Assembly: GCA_002382975.1 (NCBI GenBank) | Contig: DFTB01000008.1 | Span: 1-64,000 of the forward strand | DNA from: Fibrobacter sp. UBA4223 | GTDB taxonomy: Bacteria > Fibrobacterota > Fibrobacteria > Fibrobacterales > Fibrobacteraceae | DNA: 64,000 bases | Direction: 5' to 3' | The notes under the pieces: generated by a model | Databases searched by the model: none | Told to the model about the DNA's origin: nothing | The model's input: only the letters and a program-made list of their open reading frames with translations | Made by a program: the position numbers and the translations under genes | Shown here: positions 25,194 to 37,095 of the stretch, one piece after another | Layout: each line of letters opens with the position of its first letter | How positions within the stretch are numbered: the stretch's first letter is position 1

Positions 25194-25640
25194 ATGAAGA
25201 ACATTCTAGTCGTTTGTACAGGCAACATCTGTCGCAGCCCTACGGGAGAGTACCTCCTGAAAAAGGAGCTGGGCGAAGGTTTTAACGTGATGAGTGCCGG
25301 GCTCGGTGCCCTGGTGGACCATCCGGCCCACGAACTCAGCCAAAAGATTGCCCTTGAGCACGGTGTGGATATGAGTGCCCACCACGCAAGGCAAATCAAC
25401 ATGGATATCCTCAAGTGGGCGGACCTGGTTTTGGTTATGGAAAACGGCCACAAGCAGGAGATTATCCGTAAGTACCCCTGGACCGAGGGCAAAGTCTTCC
25501 GCTATGGTGAAAGCGTTCAAGTGGATATTCCTGACCCCTACCGTAGGCCCGAAAGTGCCTTTGTGCTGGCTTGGAATTTTATTTCAAAGTTGACCCCCTA
25601 CTGGGTCAAGAAAATCAAGGAAAGTGAAGGGCAGGCGTAA
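25194..25640 (+). CDS. Low-molecular-weight protein-tyrosine phosphatase (Wzb/Etp-like)
   Basis: 148 residues. The P-loop CTGNICRS gives the C-x5-R catalytic motif at C8-R14, and the general acid Asp is in VDIPDPY. In capsule and exopolysaccharide loci such enzymes dephosphorylate the BY-kinase Wzc. Here no Wzc-like kinase follows, although a Wza-like gene does. A TATCAT box eight nt before the ATG suggests a near-leaderless start. Confidence 0.93.
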   Translation: MKNILVVCTGNICRSPTGEYLLKKELGEGFNVMSAGLGALVDHPAHELSQKIALEHGVDMSAHHARQINMDILKWADLVLVMENGHKQEIIRKYPWTEGKVFRYGESVQVDIPDPYRRPESAFVLAWNFISKLTPYWVKKIKESEGQA

Positions 25641-25653
25641 GCCTGGAAAGAAT

Positions 25654-26793
25654 ATGAAGAAAATGAAGTATTTGTTGTTGGCTTCTGCAGCTCTTATGCT
25701 GAACGGTTGCTTCTTTGCACCGCAGATGAGAATGTCCGAACCCAGTGATTCTTCGGAATACAACGGTATTTCCGTGTATTTTCACTCCATAGACGAAGGG
25801 GATTTCGGTACCGACGTCAAGGCCGCCCCGAACGGGGACACCACGGCAAACTATGGCGATTTGGCCGACCTAATCGTGGACTCCTTGCCCAAGTTGGAAT
25901 ACCGCATCGGTCCTCTGGACATGGTCCAGGTGGTGGTATGGGAACACCCGGAACTCACGTCCCCGATGGGCCAGTATCAGCCCGCTGGTCAAAAGGTGAC
26001 CACCGATGGTAAACTGTTCTACCCCTATGCTGGCGAACTTCAGGCGGCAGGCCTTACGGCGCAGGAGCTCCGTCAGGAAATCACCAAGCGCCTGTCTGAC
26101 AAAATTTTGAACGACCCTCAAGTGGATGTCCGCGTTTCCGAGTATAACAGTCTCAAAGCCGTAGTATCTGGCGAGGTAAAAAGTCCTGGTTTCGCTTTCT
26201 TCTCAGAAGCGCCCATGACCATCCCCATGGCTATCGCCGAAGTGGGCGGATTCAACCAATACGCCGATCCAGCCAATATGCAACTTCGTCGTGGAAACAA
26301 GGTTTATAACATCAATTACTTAGAAGCTTTCCAAAAAGACCTCCCCCTTGATAAGATTCTACTGAAACCCGACGACCAGTTGTATATCCCCGCTCTTTCG
26401 CAGACCCAGCGCGAAAACCGCGCCTACGTTATGGGCGAAGTCCAGAAGGTGGGCCTTGTGGATTTGGTGAATGGAAAGGTGAACCTTGTGGAGGCTTTGT
26501 CTGCGGCAGGCGGTCTCCAGGCACTGAATGCTTCTTCTCGTTCCATTTACGTCATCCGCAACACCTCGGACAAGCGTATTGATGTTTTCAACCTGAACGC
26601 CAAAAACGCTATGGCCCTTGCAATGGCAGAACGGTTTGACCTGAACGCCCACGATATCGTGTATGTCGATGCATCCGGTCTTGCCACCTGGAACCGTTTC
26701 ATCAGTTTGATTCTTCCGTCGGTTCAGACAGTCTACTATGGTCTGTTAGCTACGCATAACGCCTACGTTGTCAAGAACGACATTACCAAATAG
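25654..26793 (+). CDS. Wza-like polysaccharide export lipoprotein
   Basis: 379 residues from the ATG at 25654; an upstream in-frame start (25624) would overlap the phosphatase gene. The signal peptide ends in LNGC (lipidated Cys). The Poly_export domain starts around residue 80 (EYRIGPLDMVQVVVWEHPELT) and is followed by SLBB-like repeats (AVVSGEVKSPGF..., AYVMGEVQKVGLV...). It should form the outer-membrane exit pore for an exopolysaccharide or capsule. A single C-terminal amphipathic helix (about 345-365) fits the Wza barrel of helices. Confidence 0.9.
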   Translation: MKKMKYLLLASAALMLNGCFFAPQMRMSEPSDSSEYNGISVYFHSIDEGDFGTDVKAAPNGDTTANYGDLADLIVDSLPKLEYRIGPLDMVQVVVWEHPELTSPMGQYQPAGQKVTTDGKLFYPYAGELQAAGLTAQELRQEITKRLSDKILNDPQVDVRVSEYNSLKAVVSGEVKSPGFAFFSEAPMTIPMAIAEVGGFNQYADPANMQLRRGNKVYNINYLEAFQKDLPLDKILLKPDDQLYIPALSQTQRENRAYVMGEVQKVGLVDLVNGKVNLVEALSAAGGLQALNASSRSIYVIRNTSDKRIDVFNLNAKNAMALAMAERFDLNAHDIVYVDASGLATWNRFISLILPSVQTVYYGLLATHNAYVVKNDITK

Positions 26794-26805
26794 GTTTGAC
26801 TTGAT

Positions 26806-28185
26806 ATGATTAACTTGATTCTTTGCGGTGGAAGCGGAACTAGGCTTTGGCCTGTAAGCCGCTCGCTGATGCCCAAACAATTCGCTCCGCTTTTTGATGG
26901 GCAATCCCTGTTCCGTAAGACGGTCAAGACCAACTCCGCCGTCTGCAGTTCTCAGTTCATTGTTTCCAATGCCGACCAGTTCTTCTTAGCCAAGGACCAG
27001 CTGGAAGCCGAAGGCAAGAAGGGTTGCTTGTTCCTGTTGGAACCGGTTGGCCGCAATACGGCACCTGCTATTGCTCTAGCGTGCCTAACCCTCGACGCCA
27101 ATGAAATCGTCCTGGTTTCTCCGTCGGATCACGTCATTCGTAAGAAAGACGAATACAAGAAGGTGCTACTCCGGGCCGAAGAACTGGCTCAGGCCGGCAA
27201 CCTAGTGACCTTCGGCATTACGCCAACTAGCCCCGAGACCGGCTACGGCTATATTGAGGCTGACGGCGAAGACGTAAAGCGTTTTGTAGAAAAGCCAGAC
27301 CTGGCCACTGCCGAAAAATACCTGCTGGCAGGGAACTTCTATTGGAACAGTGGTATCTTCTGCTTCAAGGTCAAGACTTTCCTGGACGAATTGAAAAAGT
27401 ATTCTCCCGACATTTTGAATGCGGCAAAGATTGCGCTGACCCGCGCCAAAAAAGAAGATGGCGAACCTATCCGCATCGCATTGGAAGACATGAAGGCCAT
27501 TCCCAGCAACTCCATCGACTACGCTGTGATGGAAAAGTCCTCCAAGGTGAAGGTGGTTCCCAGCGACATCGGCTGGAGCGACCTGGGCAGTTTCGACAGC
27601 CTTTATGGCGAATACCCTCACGACGAGAACGGCAACAACGTGAACCCCCGTCACATTGCCGTTGGAACAAAGGATTCCCTGGTGATGGGAAGCCAGCGGA
27701 CCATCGCCACCATCGACCTGAACGACATGCTTATCGTGGACACTCCCGATGCCTTGCTGGTGGCGCCTCGTGCAAGCAGCCAAAAGGTGAAACAGGTTGT
27801 AGAAAAGTTGAAAGAAAAAGGCAGTGATTTGGTAAGCGTCCCCCAGACGGTAAACCGTCCCTGGGGAACCTACTCCGTGCTGGAATCTTCTGAAAGCTAC
27901 AAGATGAAGCGCATTGTGGTAAAGCCCGGCAAGCGCCTTTCTCTGCAAAAGCATTTGCACCGTTCGGAACACTGGGTTGTGGTGAGCGGAACAGCCACCT
28001 GTACCGTAGGCGACAAGGTGTTCTTGGTGCGCCCGAACGAATCCACCTATATTCCGGCAGGAACGGTACACCGCCTGCAAAACGAGGGTAAGCTCCCGCT
28101 GGTCATCGTGGAAGTCCAGGTGGGCGAATACACCGGCGAAGACGATATCATCCGTATGGAAGATGACTTCCATCGCTGTAGCTAA
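26806..28185 (+). CDS. manC: Mannose-1-phosphate guanylyltransferase / mannose-6-phosphate isomerase
   Basis: Makes GDP-mannose from mannose 1-phosphate and GTP; many members also isomerise mannose 6-phosphate. 459 residues with the nucleotidyltransferase start CGGSGTRLWPVSRSLMPKQF, FVEKPD, NSGIFCF, and a C-terminal cupin domain (about 345-459; RPWGTYSVLESSESYKMKRI, HLHRSEHWVVVSG). It follows the Wza-like gene after 12 nt, so precursor supply and export are linked in one operon. Confidence 0.95.
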   Translation: MINLILCGGSGTRLWPVSRSLMPKQFAPLFDGQSLFRKTVKTNSAVCSSQFIVSNADQFFLAKDQLEAEGKKGCLFLLEPVGRNTAPAIALACLTLDANEIVLVSPSDHVIRKKDEYKKVLLRAEELAQAGNLVTFGITPTSPETGYGYIEADGEDVKRFVEKPDLATAEKYLLAGNFYWNSGIFCFKVKTFLDELKKYSPDILNAAKIALTRAKKEDGEPIRIALEDMKAIPSNSIDYAVMEKSSKVKVVPSDIGWSDLGSFDSLYGEYPHDENGNNVNPRHIAVGTKDSLVMGSQRTIATIDLNDMLIVDTPDALLVAPRASSQKVKQVVEKLKEKGSDLVSVPQTVNRPWGTYSVLESSESYKMKRIVVKPGKRLSLQKHLHRSEHWVVVSGTATCTVGDKVFLVRPNESTYIPAGTVHRLQNEGKLPLVIVEVQVGEYTGEDDIIRMEDDFHRCS

Positions 28186-28217
28186 TTTGCGTTCTATAAT
28201 CCCCAAGGAGGAACAAA

Positions 28218-28850
28218 ATGAAAAAAATACTCGCAATCGCATTTTTTCTGATGATCTCCTCAAGCGTATTCGCAGACATCAACAAAGCAAACATTTTCGG
28301 CATCAGCGTTACCGAAAGTGGTGCGATTCTCATGGGTGATGCAGCCCCCGATTTTGTAGACTATAGCCTCTCCTATACGAACATTTCCTTCGATGCCATT
28401 ATCGGTTTTGGCAACCGCATCGGCCTCCACACGGGAGCGGGCCTTTTGATTAGTTACGGCACCTATGTCATGGGAGATTCCGACAGCGACATCACTGGAG
28501 TTCATTATACATCTACCGACCCAAAAGATGACAAATCTTGTGGCATGGCCATTACAATCCCCGCAATGGCCCGGTTCTATGCAACCAACGCTCTTTTCCT
28601 TGAAGCCGGAGCCACATTTGACTTTAACCTTTTCGAAGCCTATTATACAGGTGACACCGATGAATGGGACAACAGAGACGACCAAAAACTTTTGAACGTT
28701 GAGGTCGGTGGCGGAATTGGATTCACCTTATGGTTCGGCCTGGAACTCTCGCTCAAATACACCTACGGTTTGACTGATATGTACGAGAACATTGACATGA
28801 CCAATTCCCGCATTAGTTTTGGCATTGGCTACTGGTTCAATTACAAATAA
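28218..28850 (+). CDS. Small outer-membrane beta-barrel protein
   Basis: 210 residues: signal peptide (1-20, FADINK cut region), then alternating amphipathic strands with aromatic girdles, ending in the pattern GYWFNYK. No named family is recognised; it resembles opacity-like 8-strand barrels in length. A very strong ribosome-binding site (AAGGAGGAAC) precedes the ATG, and a bidirectional terminator follows. Confidence 0.72.
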   Translation: MKKILAIAFFLMISSSVFADINKANIFGISVTESGAILMGDAAPDFVDYSLSYTNISFDAIIGFGNRIGLHTGAGLLISYGTYVMGDSDSDITGVHYTSTDPKDDKSCGMAITIPAMARFYATNALFLEAGATFDFNLFEAYYTGDTDEWDNRDDQKLLNVEVGGGIGFTLWFGLELSLKYTYGLTDMYENIDMTNSRISFGIGYWFNYK

Positions 28851-28870
28851 GCCAAAACAATCTACATCTA

Positions 28871-28898
28871 AAAAAGCGGGCCATAAGGTCCGCTTTTT
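28871..28898. terminator. Bidirectional rho-independent terminator
   Basis: Stem agcgggcc / ggtccgct (28875-28882 with 28887-28894), loop ataa, A-run before and T-run after, so it can serve both the outer-membrane protein gene and the convergent pheS. Confidence 0.85.
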
Positions 28899-28924
28899 AA
28901 ACATCTAGGGAGGCCTATAGCGAC

Positions 28925-28948
28925 TAGGGAGGGGTTAACCCCTCCCTA
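28925..28948. repeat. Perfect 24-nt palindrome
   Basis: tagggaggggttaacccctccc plus ta forms a perfect palindrome with no loop. A close relative (ggaggggttacccctcc) stands at 34509-34525 right after icd. It may act as an exonuclease-blocking or weak termination hairpin downstream of both genes. Confidence 0.7.
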
Positions 28949-28961
28949 ATATCATTTCCTC

Positions 28962-29984
28962 TTAAAACTGGCTCAGGAATCTCTGGTCGTTGCTAGTCAG
29001 CAAACCGATTTCCGGAATGGCGTGGCGCAGCATGGCGATACGGTCGAGACCGAAGCCGAATGCAAAGCCCGTGTACTTCTCGGAATCGATGCCGCAGTTC
29101 TTGAACACGTTGGGGTCCACGGAACCGCAACCGCCGATTTCCATCCAGCCGGTTCCCTTGCAGCGACGGCAGCCCTTGCCACCGCAGAACACGCAACTCA
29201 CGTCCATTTCGGCACTGGGCTCCGTGAACGGGAAGAAGCTCGGGCGGAAACGCGTCTTGACACCTTCGCCGAACAGCTTGTTCATGAACACCTGAAGCAC
29301 GCCCTTGAGGTCTGCAAAGCTGATGTTTTCGTCCACCACCAGGCCTTCGCACTGCTGGAACATCGGGGCGTGGGTCGCATCGTTATCCACACGGAACACG
29401 TGGCCCGGAGCAATCATGCGGAACGGCGGCTTGTGCGATTCCATGTAGTGGATTTGCGTGCCGGAGGTGTGCGTACGCAGCATCACCTTGTCGTCCACGT
29501 AGAACGTGTCCTGCATGTCGCGGCTCGGGTGATCGGGCGGCGTATTCAAGGCTTCGAAGTTGTACCAGTCCGTTTCGATATCGCGACCGAAGTCCACTTC
29601 GAAACCCATCTGGCTAAAGAAGTCGATAATCTCTTCGCGCACGTCGTAAAGCGGGTGCGTCGAGCCCGCCGGGATGCCTGCACCCGGGAGCGTGGTATCT
29701 ACAAAGCCGCTTTCCAGCTTCTTCTGGAGGGCAGCCTGGTTCGCGGTCTCGATAGCCTTGTCGATTGCCTCGGAGACGGCGACCTTAAGTTCGTTCACGA
29801 GCTTGCCGTAAGCCGGACGTTCCTCGGCGCTCAAGCTACCCATCTGCTTCATGAGGTCGGTAACGGCCCCCTTCTTGCCCAGGTACTTCACGCGGAGGTT
29901 GTTGACGGCTTCTTGGTTCGTAAGGTCGGTTTGCGCAAGTTCTGCGTCAAACGCCTGCTTCACATTGTTAATAGCTTCACTCAT
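28962..29984 (-). CDS. pheS: Phenylalanine-tRNA ligase alpha subunit
   Basis: 340 residues from the ATG at 29984. The open frame extends 30 codons further upstream, but that part is encoded by a gagacgag repeat array, and a TATCTT box lies 10 nt before the chosen ATG. Class II synthetase motifs are present (GRDIETDWYNFEALNTP, HPSRDMQDTFY, LRTHTSGTQIHYM, FGLDRIAM), together with a small Cys cluster (CVFCGGKGCRRCKGTGW) that many bacterial PheS proteins carry. pheT is not adjacent, so the two subunits are encoded apart or outside the window. Confidence 0.96.
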   Translation of the reverse strand: MSEAINNVKQAFDAELAQTDLTNQEAVNNLRVKYLGKKGAVTDLMKQMGSLSAEERPAYGKLVNELKVAVSEAIDKAIETANQAALQKKLESGFVDTTLPGAGIPAGSTHPLYDVREEIIDFFSQMGFEVDFGRDIETDWYNFEALNTPPDHPSRDMQDTFYVDDKVMLRTHTSGTQIHYMESHKPPFRMIAPGHVFRVDNDATHAPMFQQCEGLVVDENISFADLKGVLQVFMNKLFGEGVKTRFRPSFFPFTEPSAEMDVSCVFCGGKGCRRCKGTGWMEIGGCGSVDPNVFKNCGIDSEKYTGFAFGFGLDRIAMLRHAIPEIGLLTSNDQRFLSQF

Positions 29985-29995
29985 AGTGCGGGTAA

Positions 29996-30045
29996 AGATA
30001 GAAAATAGACGAGAGACGAGAGACGAGAGACGAGAGGCGAGAGAT
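29996..30045. repeat. Tandem gagacga repeat
   Basis: About five head-to-tail copies of an 8-nt unit gacgagag upstream of pheS. It accounts for the spurious N-terminal extension SLASRLSSLVSRL of the open frame. Confidence 0.8.
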
Positions 30046-30240
30046 ATTTTTATGGTTTTTGCGCGTAGCGCCATTTTTCTCTTTTATCTTTCGTCTGTAG
30101 GACCGAAGGACCGTTCTTTCGTCTAAAAAAAGGGGGAGGTCTCCCCCCCACCTAAAGGTGGCCATGTACACTAAGGCCTAAAGGCCAAGTGTCCAAAGGT
30201 CGCTTTAGCCACGGCTCCGCCGTTTCTACCGCTACCCCCT

Positions 30241-30798
30241 CTACGGGCGCTCAGGCGCCGCGCCCGTAACGCCTGGCTTTGCTTTCCCGGTATAGTTCGT
30301 GCTCGTTATCTTGAGGACGGTCACGGCAGCGGCCTGCGCGGGCGTGAATTCGAACTTGTGCGGGGCCGTGAGCATTAACTGCGCGGAACTTGAGCCGTGC
30401 GCGGCGCCTGCGGCTTGCCGTTGCATCAGGAGCGAGAGCCCGCGGCATTTCTCGGCGGTATCCTCAACAATTTCGGCCTTGCCCTGCCCAACGACGCTTG
30501 CATAGAAGCGCCCGCTCTTGCAATAAACATCTTCGTGAATCTCGATGCGGTTCTCGACGCACATACTGAACGCCACATTCGGATTCTTGCGGATGCAGTC
30601 AAGCTTCTTGCCGATATGCGCGCAGTGGAAATACAATTCCAGAACGCCGCCATTTAGGCTGTACCCGAACGACAGCGGAATCACGTAGGGTATGCCCGCA
30701 TTTGCATCGTCCGCCATCGCGACATGGCAGGTCGTGCACTGTTCGATAATCTTCGCGATGTTTTCGTCGCCTGCAACTTCTCTATCCTTGCGTCGCAC
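30241..30798 (-). CDS. NimA-like pyridoxamine 5'-phosphate oxidase family flavoprotein
   Basis: 185 residues. The start is a GTG at 30798, giving (M)RRKDREV, the standard opening of NimA-like proteins, with TAGGAG six nt before it. FMN-binding split-barrel features follow (IPYVIPLSFGYSLNGGVLELYFHCAHIGKKLDCI). Relatives bind flavin or heme and some inactivate nitroimidazoles; the physiological role is usually unknown. It lies nine nt after the stop of the outer-membrane gene, so the two may be co-transcribed. The Ala/Pro-rich C-terminus overlaps GC-rich repeat-like sequence. Confidence 0.85.
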   Translation of the reverse strand: MRRKDREVAGDENIAKIIEQCTTCHVAMADDANAGIPYVIPLSFGYSLNGGVLELYFHCAHIGKKLDCIRKNPNVAFSMCVENRIEIHEDVYCKSGRFYASVVGQGKAEIVEDTAEKCRGLSLLMQRQAAGAAHGSSSAQLMLTAPHKFEFTPAQAAAVTVLKITSTNYTGKAKPGVTGAAPERP

Positions 30799-30807
30799 TA
30801 AAGACTC

Positions 30808-31494
30808 CTAAAACACCCAGTAGTTGGCGCCCAGTTTGAAGGATAGGTCCTTGGCCCCGCTTAAGTCAACGAACTTACCCTTGGAATCGGGGTAAAGCTC
30901 TGTCAAACCGAAGCCTATTCGCAAGTCTACGCCAAGTTTGTCCATGACATAATAACCAGCACCTACGGCAACGCCAAAACCAAAGGATGTCTGTTCTACC
31001 TTTTCGGGAACGGAGTGGGTTGTTGTCCCACCAGATACCTTGTCCGCCACTTTGGCCTTGAGAGATACGTCACTGCTTAGGTTGAGTCCCAGCTGGGGGC
31101 CGATATAGGCATAAAATTTCGGGGTGGCATTGGCTCTGACAAGCAATGGTATTTCCAAGTCCATCTGGCTAAATTCACGTTCGCCCAAATCATCGTCCTG
31201 GGAGTAACTTGCATAGCGGAACAAAAGTTCTGGAGTAAAATGGATGGTGGGCGTAAGGACAATACGGCCAACGGCGCCACCTTCCAAGTCTATGCCGCCC
31301 GGATTTTCGTCATTCTCGCCACCGGACCAGTCATCTTCCAGGCCCCAGATCATGCCGTAACCGACCGCCAAACGGGCGCCTAGCCCAATTGCAAGCGCGC
31401 TTGTTTTGGAGCCGGCATCTCCGGATTCTTGTGCCAAGGCGAGCACCCCTGCACATAGGACTGCCATTACGGATGTTAGAATTTTATTCATCAT
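30808..31494 (-). CDS. Outer-membrane beta-barrel protein (opacity-like)
   Basis: 228 residues from the ATG at 31494, which has GAGGAGAAA before it; the longer open frame back to 31551 overlaps ispD and lacks such a site. Signal peptide 1-20 (ALAQE). The mature part has short amphipathic strands (LAIGLGARLAVGYG, FYAYIGPQLGLNLS, FGFGVAVGAGYYV) and ends in NYWVF with terminal Phe. It looks like the porin-like/opacity family used for general outer-membrane proteins; no substrate can be assigned. Confidence 0.78.
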   Translation of the reverse strand: MMNKILTSVMAVLCAGVLALAQESGDAGSKTSALAIGLGARLAVGYGMIWGLEDDWSGGENDENPGGIDLEGGAVGRIVLTPTIHFTPELLFRYASYSQDDDLGEREFSQMDLEIPLLVRANATPKFYAYIGPQLGLNLSSDVSLKAKVADKVSGGTTTHSVPEKVEQTSFGFGVAVGAGYYVMDKLGVDLRIGFGLTELYPDSKGKFVDLSGAKDLSFKLGANYWVF

Positions 31495-31537
31495 TTTCTC
31501 CTCGTTAATTTTTTTGCTATTGGGCGACGGGACTCGT

Positions 31538-34501
<2,964 letters not shown>

Positions 34502-34656
34502 TAACTAAGGAGGGGTTACCCCTCCCTAAGACTCTCCCCCACACTCAATAACCCGCAGCATTCAAGCCAAGACTTTCGGTCGGCGGTTTATTTTCGTGGG
34601 CACCTAACGGTGCAATATTAACGCACAGGGAAGGCTTCCGCCCTCCCTAATCGTAT
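34502..34656. other. Short intergenic region between convergent genes
   Basis: Contains a hairpin ggagggg-tta-cccctcc (34509-34525), related to the palindrome at 28925-28948, and a second fragment of the same kind (cccgccctccctaa) near 34638-34652. No gene seen. Confidence 0.6.
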
Positions 34657-36456
34657 TTAATTATCGGTTTCCTGACTGCCTTCGATAATCCACTTACACA
34701 GTTCCAAGATTCCCTCGTAGTCAGGCAGGCTTTTGATGAAGTCCGGCGACTTGCTCCGTTCCACAAATCCGTTCCAGGCGCCTTCGTTTTTTGCCTTGAT
34801 TCCCAGATGCTCTTCGATAGCGCCGTGGGTCCACACCCAGATTCCCTGACTCCGGAGTTTAGCGTGAATACTCTTGATAGGCCGCTCCGCCTCGGGCATG
34901 GACGCCATCATGGAATAGGCCATAGAGGCACTGATATTGCTGTGCTTACTCACGGGGAGGCCGTTGTTCAGCCGCAGGTGATGGTGGAACGCCAGTTCCC
35001 TGAAAAGGTTCCTGCAGAATTTCACATCGGGATCGTTTGCTTCCAAGAAACCGTCCCGGGTAGCTGTGGTAAAGGCATAGTCCAAATCCACAATAGCCCG
35101 TACCGGCATGTCCATGGCATTCAGCACCTGCATACTCTTGCGAGTGTTACTCACGCCTCCCTGACGCACCAAGGCACACTTGATGAGGGCAAAAGATTTC
35201 CCGGTAATGCGTTCAAACAGGGCCGGCAGCACCCGCCATTCTGTCTTGCCTTCGGTCAGCAACACATAGTCCGCAAACAGGAGCTCGTTACTGTTGCTCA
35301 AGCTGAACAGCATCTGCAGTTGGCTGGGAGCATCTTGCACCACCTGATGCACCGCATCTTCGATTCGCTTGCGCATGAAGGTGCCCCGTTCCTTGTTCTT
35401 GCGGATCAGGAGGGAAGTACTCACGTCTTCGCTGGTCACCATCTGAGCGCTGTGGGTGGCGAACACAATCTGGTAACCTTCGTTGGAGAGATTTTTCAGG
35501 GCCACACGCACCAGTTCTACCGCCTGGGGATGCAGGAACAGTTCCGGAGAATCTATCAGGAGCATTGTCCGGCTCAGGTAGTGGTTGTTGTGGTGCTTCT
35601 TGATTTCGGAAAGGTAACGGACCAGGGCCATCTGGATGGCACGTTGGCTTCCTGCTCCCATGCGGTTGATGTCGCGTTCAAATCCGTCATCCTCGTCGAT
35701 GACCTTCAGGCTTGCCGTTTTCAAGAAGGTCTCCAGTGTGGGAATGGGAATATCCAGTTCCACTCGCACGCTGGGGAATAGCGGCTGCAATTTCTCGTTG
35801 ACTTCCCGGTCGAAGGACTTGATTTCTGCGGCCTGGTTTTCGCCACCTGGTGAAAGCAGGTCGTTGAACTTTCCCAAAATGTCGTTAAACTCACCACCAA
35901 AACGCCGTTCCAGGGGCTTAAAAATTTCATGAAGCAGTTTGGTAAAGGCCTTGTTTCCTTCGAAATCCCAGATGGCGATAGGTTCCGGGAACATGCGCTT
36001 AAAGGCATGCTTGAAATCGTCACCCACCCGCATCCAACCCTTGCGGCTTCCGTTCTGTCGTTGCGGGGGTACCAACGCCCACAGTTCAACGTTCTCCGGA
36101 GGTATTCCCGGTACCCGCTGAATTTTTTTCACCCGCAAACTTTCGCCGTTCAGGAACGGCACAATCTCTTTAGCCTTCTCTTCCCCCAGACGGCTCAATA
36201 CTGTTTCCGAGATGCCCTGAAAAAGACCTTCCACCTCCACCGGTTCGTTACTGTCGTCAAAATAAGAGACATCTAGCGAAAAAGGGGATAGCAGCCACCG
36301 GATTCCCATAAGGATATTGGTCTTACCGGCATTGTTGTAGCCTATCAGGGCGGTCATGTTGTTCAGGGGAAACGTTTGCTTGTGGATAGACCGCAGGTTG
36401 CAAATCGTAATCTCAGATAATCTTAACGGCTGGGGCTGCATATCCTGAATATACAT
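34657..36456 (-). CDS. OLD-family ATP-dependent nuclease (AAA ATPase + TOPRIM)
   Basis: 599 residues from the ATG at 36456; the frame opens with a TTG at 36468. ABC-type ATPase motifs: Walker A GYNNAGKT (39-46), signature-like GAGSQR, Walker B LLIDSPELFLHP, and the switch His in FATHSAQ. The C-terminal TOPRIM nuclease has its Glu in LLTEGKTEWRVLP and acidic residues in VDLDYAF. No UvrD-like helicase is adjacent, so it is a stand-alone (class 1) OLD protein rather than a Gabija pair. Family members degrade DNA and some act against phage. Divergent from nrdR with 31 nt between starts. Confidence 0.85.
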   Translation of the reverse strand: MYIQDMQPQPLRLSEITICNLRSIHKQTFPLNNMTALIGYNNAGKTNILMGIRWLLSPFSLDVSYFDDSNEPVEVEGLFQGISETVLSRLGEEKAKEIVPFLNGESLRVKKIQRVPGIPPENVELWALVPPQRQNGSRKGWMRVGDDFKHAFKRMFPEPIAIWDFEGNKAFTKLLHEIFKPLERRFGGEFNDILGKFNDLLSPGGENQAAEIKSFDREVNEKLQPLFPSVRVELDIPIPTLETFLKTASLKVIDEDDGFERDINRMGAGSQRAIQMALVRYLSEIKKHHNNHYLSRTMLLIDSPELFLHPQAVELVRVALKNLSNEGYQIVFATHSAQMVTSEDVSTSLLIRKNKERGTFMRKRIEDAVHQVVQDAPSQLQMLFSLSNSNELLFADYVLLTEGKTEWRVLPALFERITGKSFALIKCALVRQGGVSNTRKSMQVLNAMDMPVRAIVDLDYAFTTATRDGFLEANDPDVKFCRNLFRELAFHHHLRLNNGLPVSKHSNISASMAYSMMASMPEAERPIKSIHAKLRSQGIWVWTHGAIEEHLGIKAKNEGAWNGFVERSKSPDFIKSLPDYEGILELCKWIIEGSQETDN

Positions 36457-36487
36457 TATTAGGGGCAAAAAATTCTACATTCTAGAT

Positions 36488-36931
36488 ATGATTTGTCCAT
36501 TCTGTAAGAACGACAACGACAAGGTGGTCGATAGCCGCGTCAGCGGCGACTCCATCCGCCGTCGTCGGGAATGTACCGCCTGCGGTCGTCGTTTTACCAC
36601 CCGGGAATACATCGAAATCCAACCGCTTATCGTGGTCAAGCGTAACGGCGACCGGGAACCCTTCCAGCGGGAAAAGCTCCTGGCCGGTATCGCCAACTCC
36701 TGCAAAAAGCGTCCGGTAACCCAGGCCGCCATCGAAGAAATCGCTTCCACCATCGAAAACAACCTGATTTCCAACGACAATCTGGAAGTGACCTACGACC
36801 AGATCGGCAACCTGGTCATGCAGGAACTAAAGAAACTGGACCCGGTGGCCTATGTCCGGTTCGCTTCCGTCTATCGCGAGTTCAAGGAAGTCGGCGAATT
36901 CGTGGACCAGATCAAGACCCTGGACAAGTAA
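36488..36931 (+). CDS. nrdR: Transcriptional repressor NrdR
   Basis: 147 residues, typical. N-terminal zinc ribbon CPFC (3-6) and CTAC (about 31-34), followed by an ATP-cone domain (VVKRNGDREPFQREKLLAGI...). It senses ATP/dATP and represses ribonucleotide reductase genes by binding NrdR boxes. A TACATT box is six nt before the ATG. A terminator follows that also serves tRNA-Val from the other side. Confidence 0.97.
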   Translation: MICPFCKNDNDKVVDSRVSGDSIRRRRECTACGRRFTTREYIEIQPLIVVKRNGDREPFQREKLLAGIANSCKKRPVTQAAIEEIASTIENNLISNDNLEVTYDQIGNLVMQELKKLDPVAYVRFASVYREFKEVGEFVDQIKTLDK

Positions 36932-36943
36932 CAAATTCGCACA

Positions 36944-36973
36944 AAAAAAAGCCTCGCTTAAGCGGGGCTTTCT
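36944..36973. terminator. Bidirectional terminator (nrdR / tRNA-Val)
   Basis: Stem gcctcgc / gcggggc with loop ttaa, an A-run on the left and a short T-run on the right. On the minus strand it follows tRNA-Val and has a long T-run, so it probably serves that gene best. Confidence 0.8.
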
Positions 36974-36975
36974 CG

Positions 36976-37049
<74 letters not shown>

Positions 37050-37095
37050 AATAAGGTAGCCCAATAGTAGAAACTTGCCCCCCTTTTGTCAAGGG

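Noticed and set aside
29985..30074. N-terminal extension of PheS
   Set aside because: Encoded by the gagacgag repeat array; PheS proteins start at the MSEAINN position.
34657..36456. Gabija defence system
   Set aside because: The OLD-like gene resembles GajA, but no UvrD-like GajB gene lies next to it; the neighbours are icd and nrdR.
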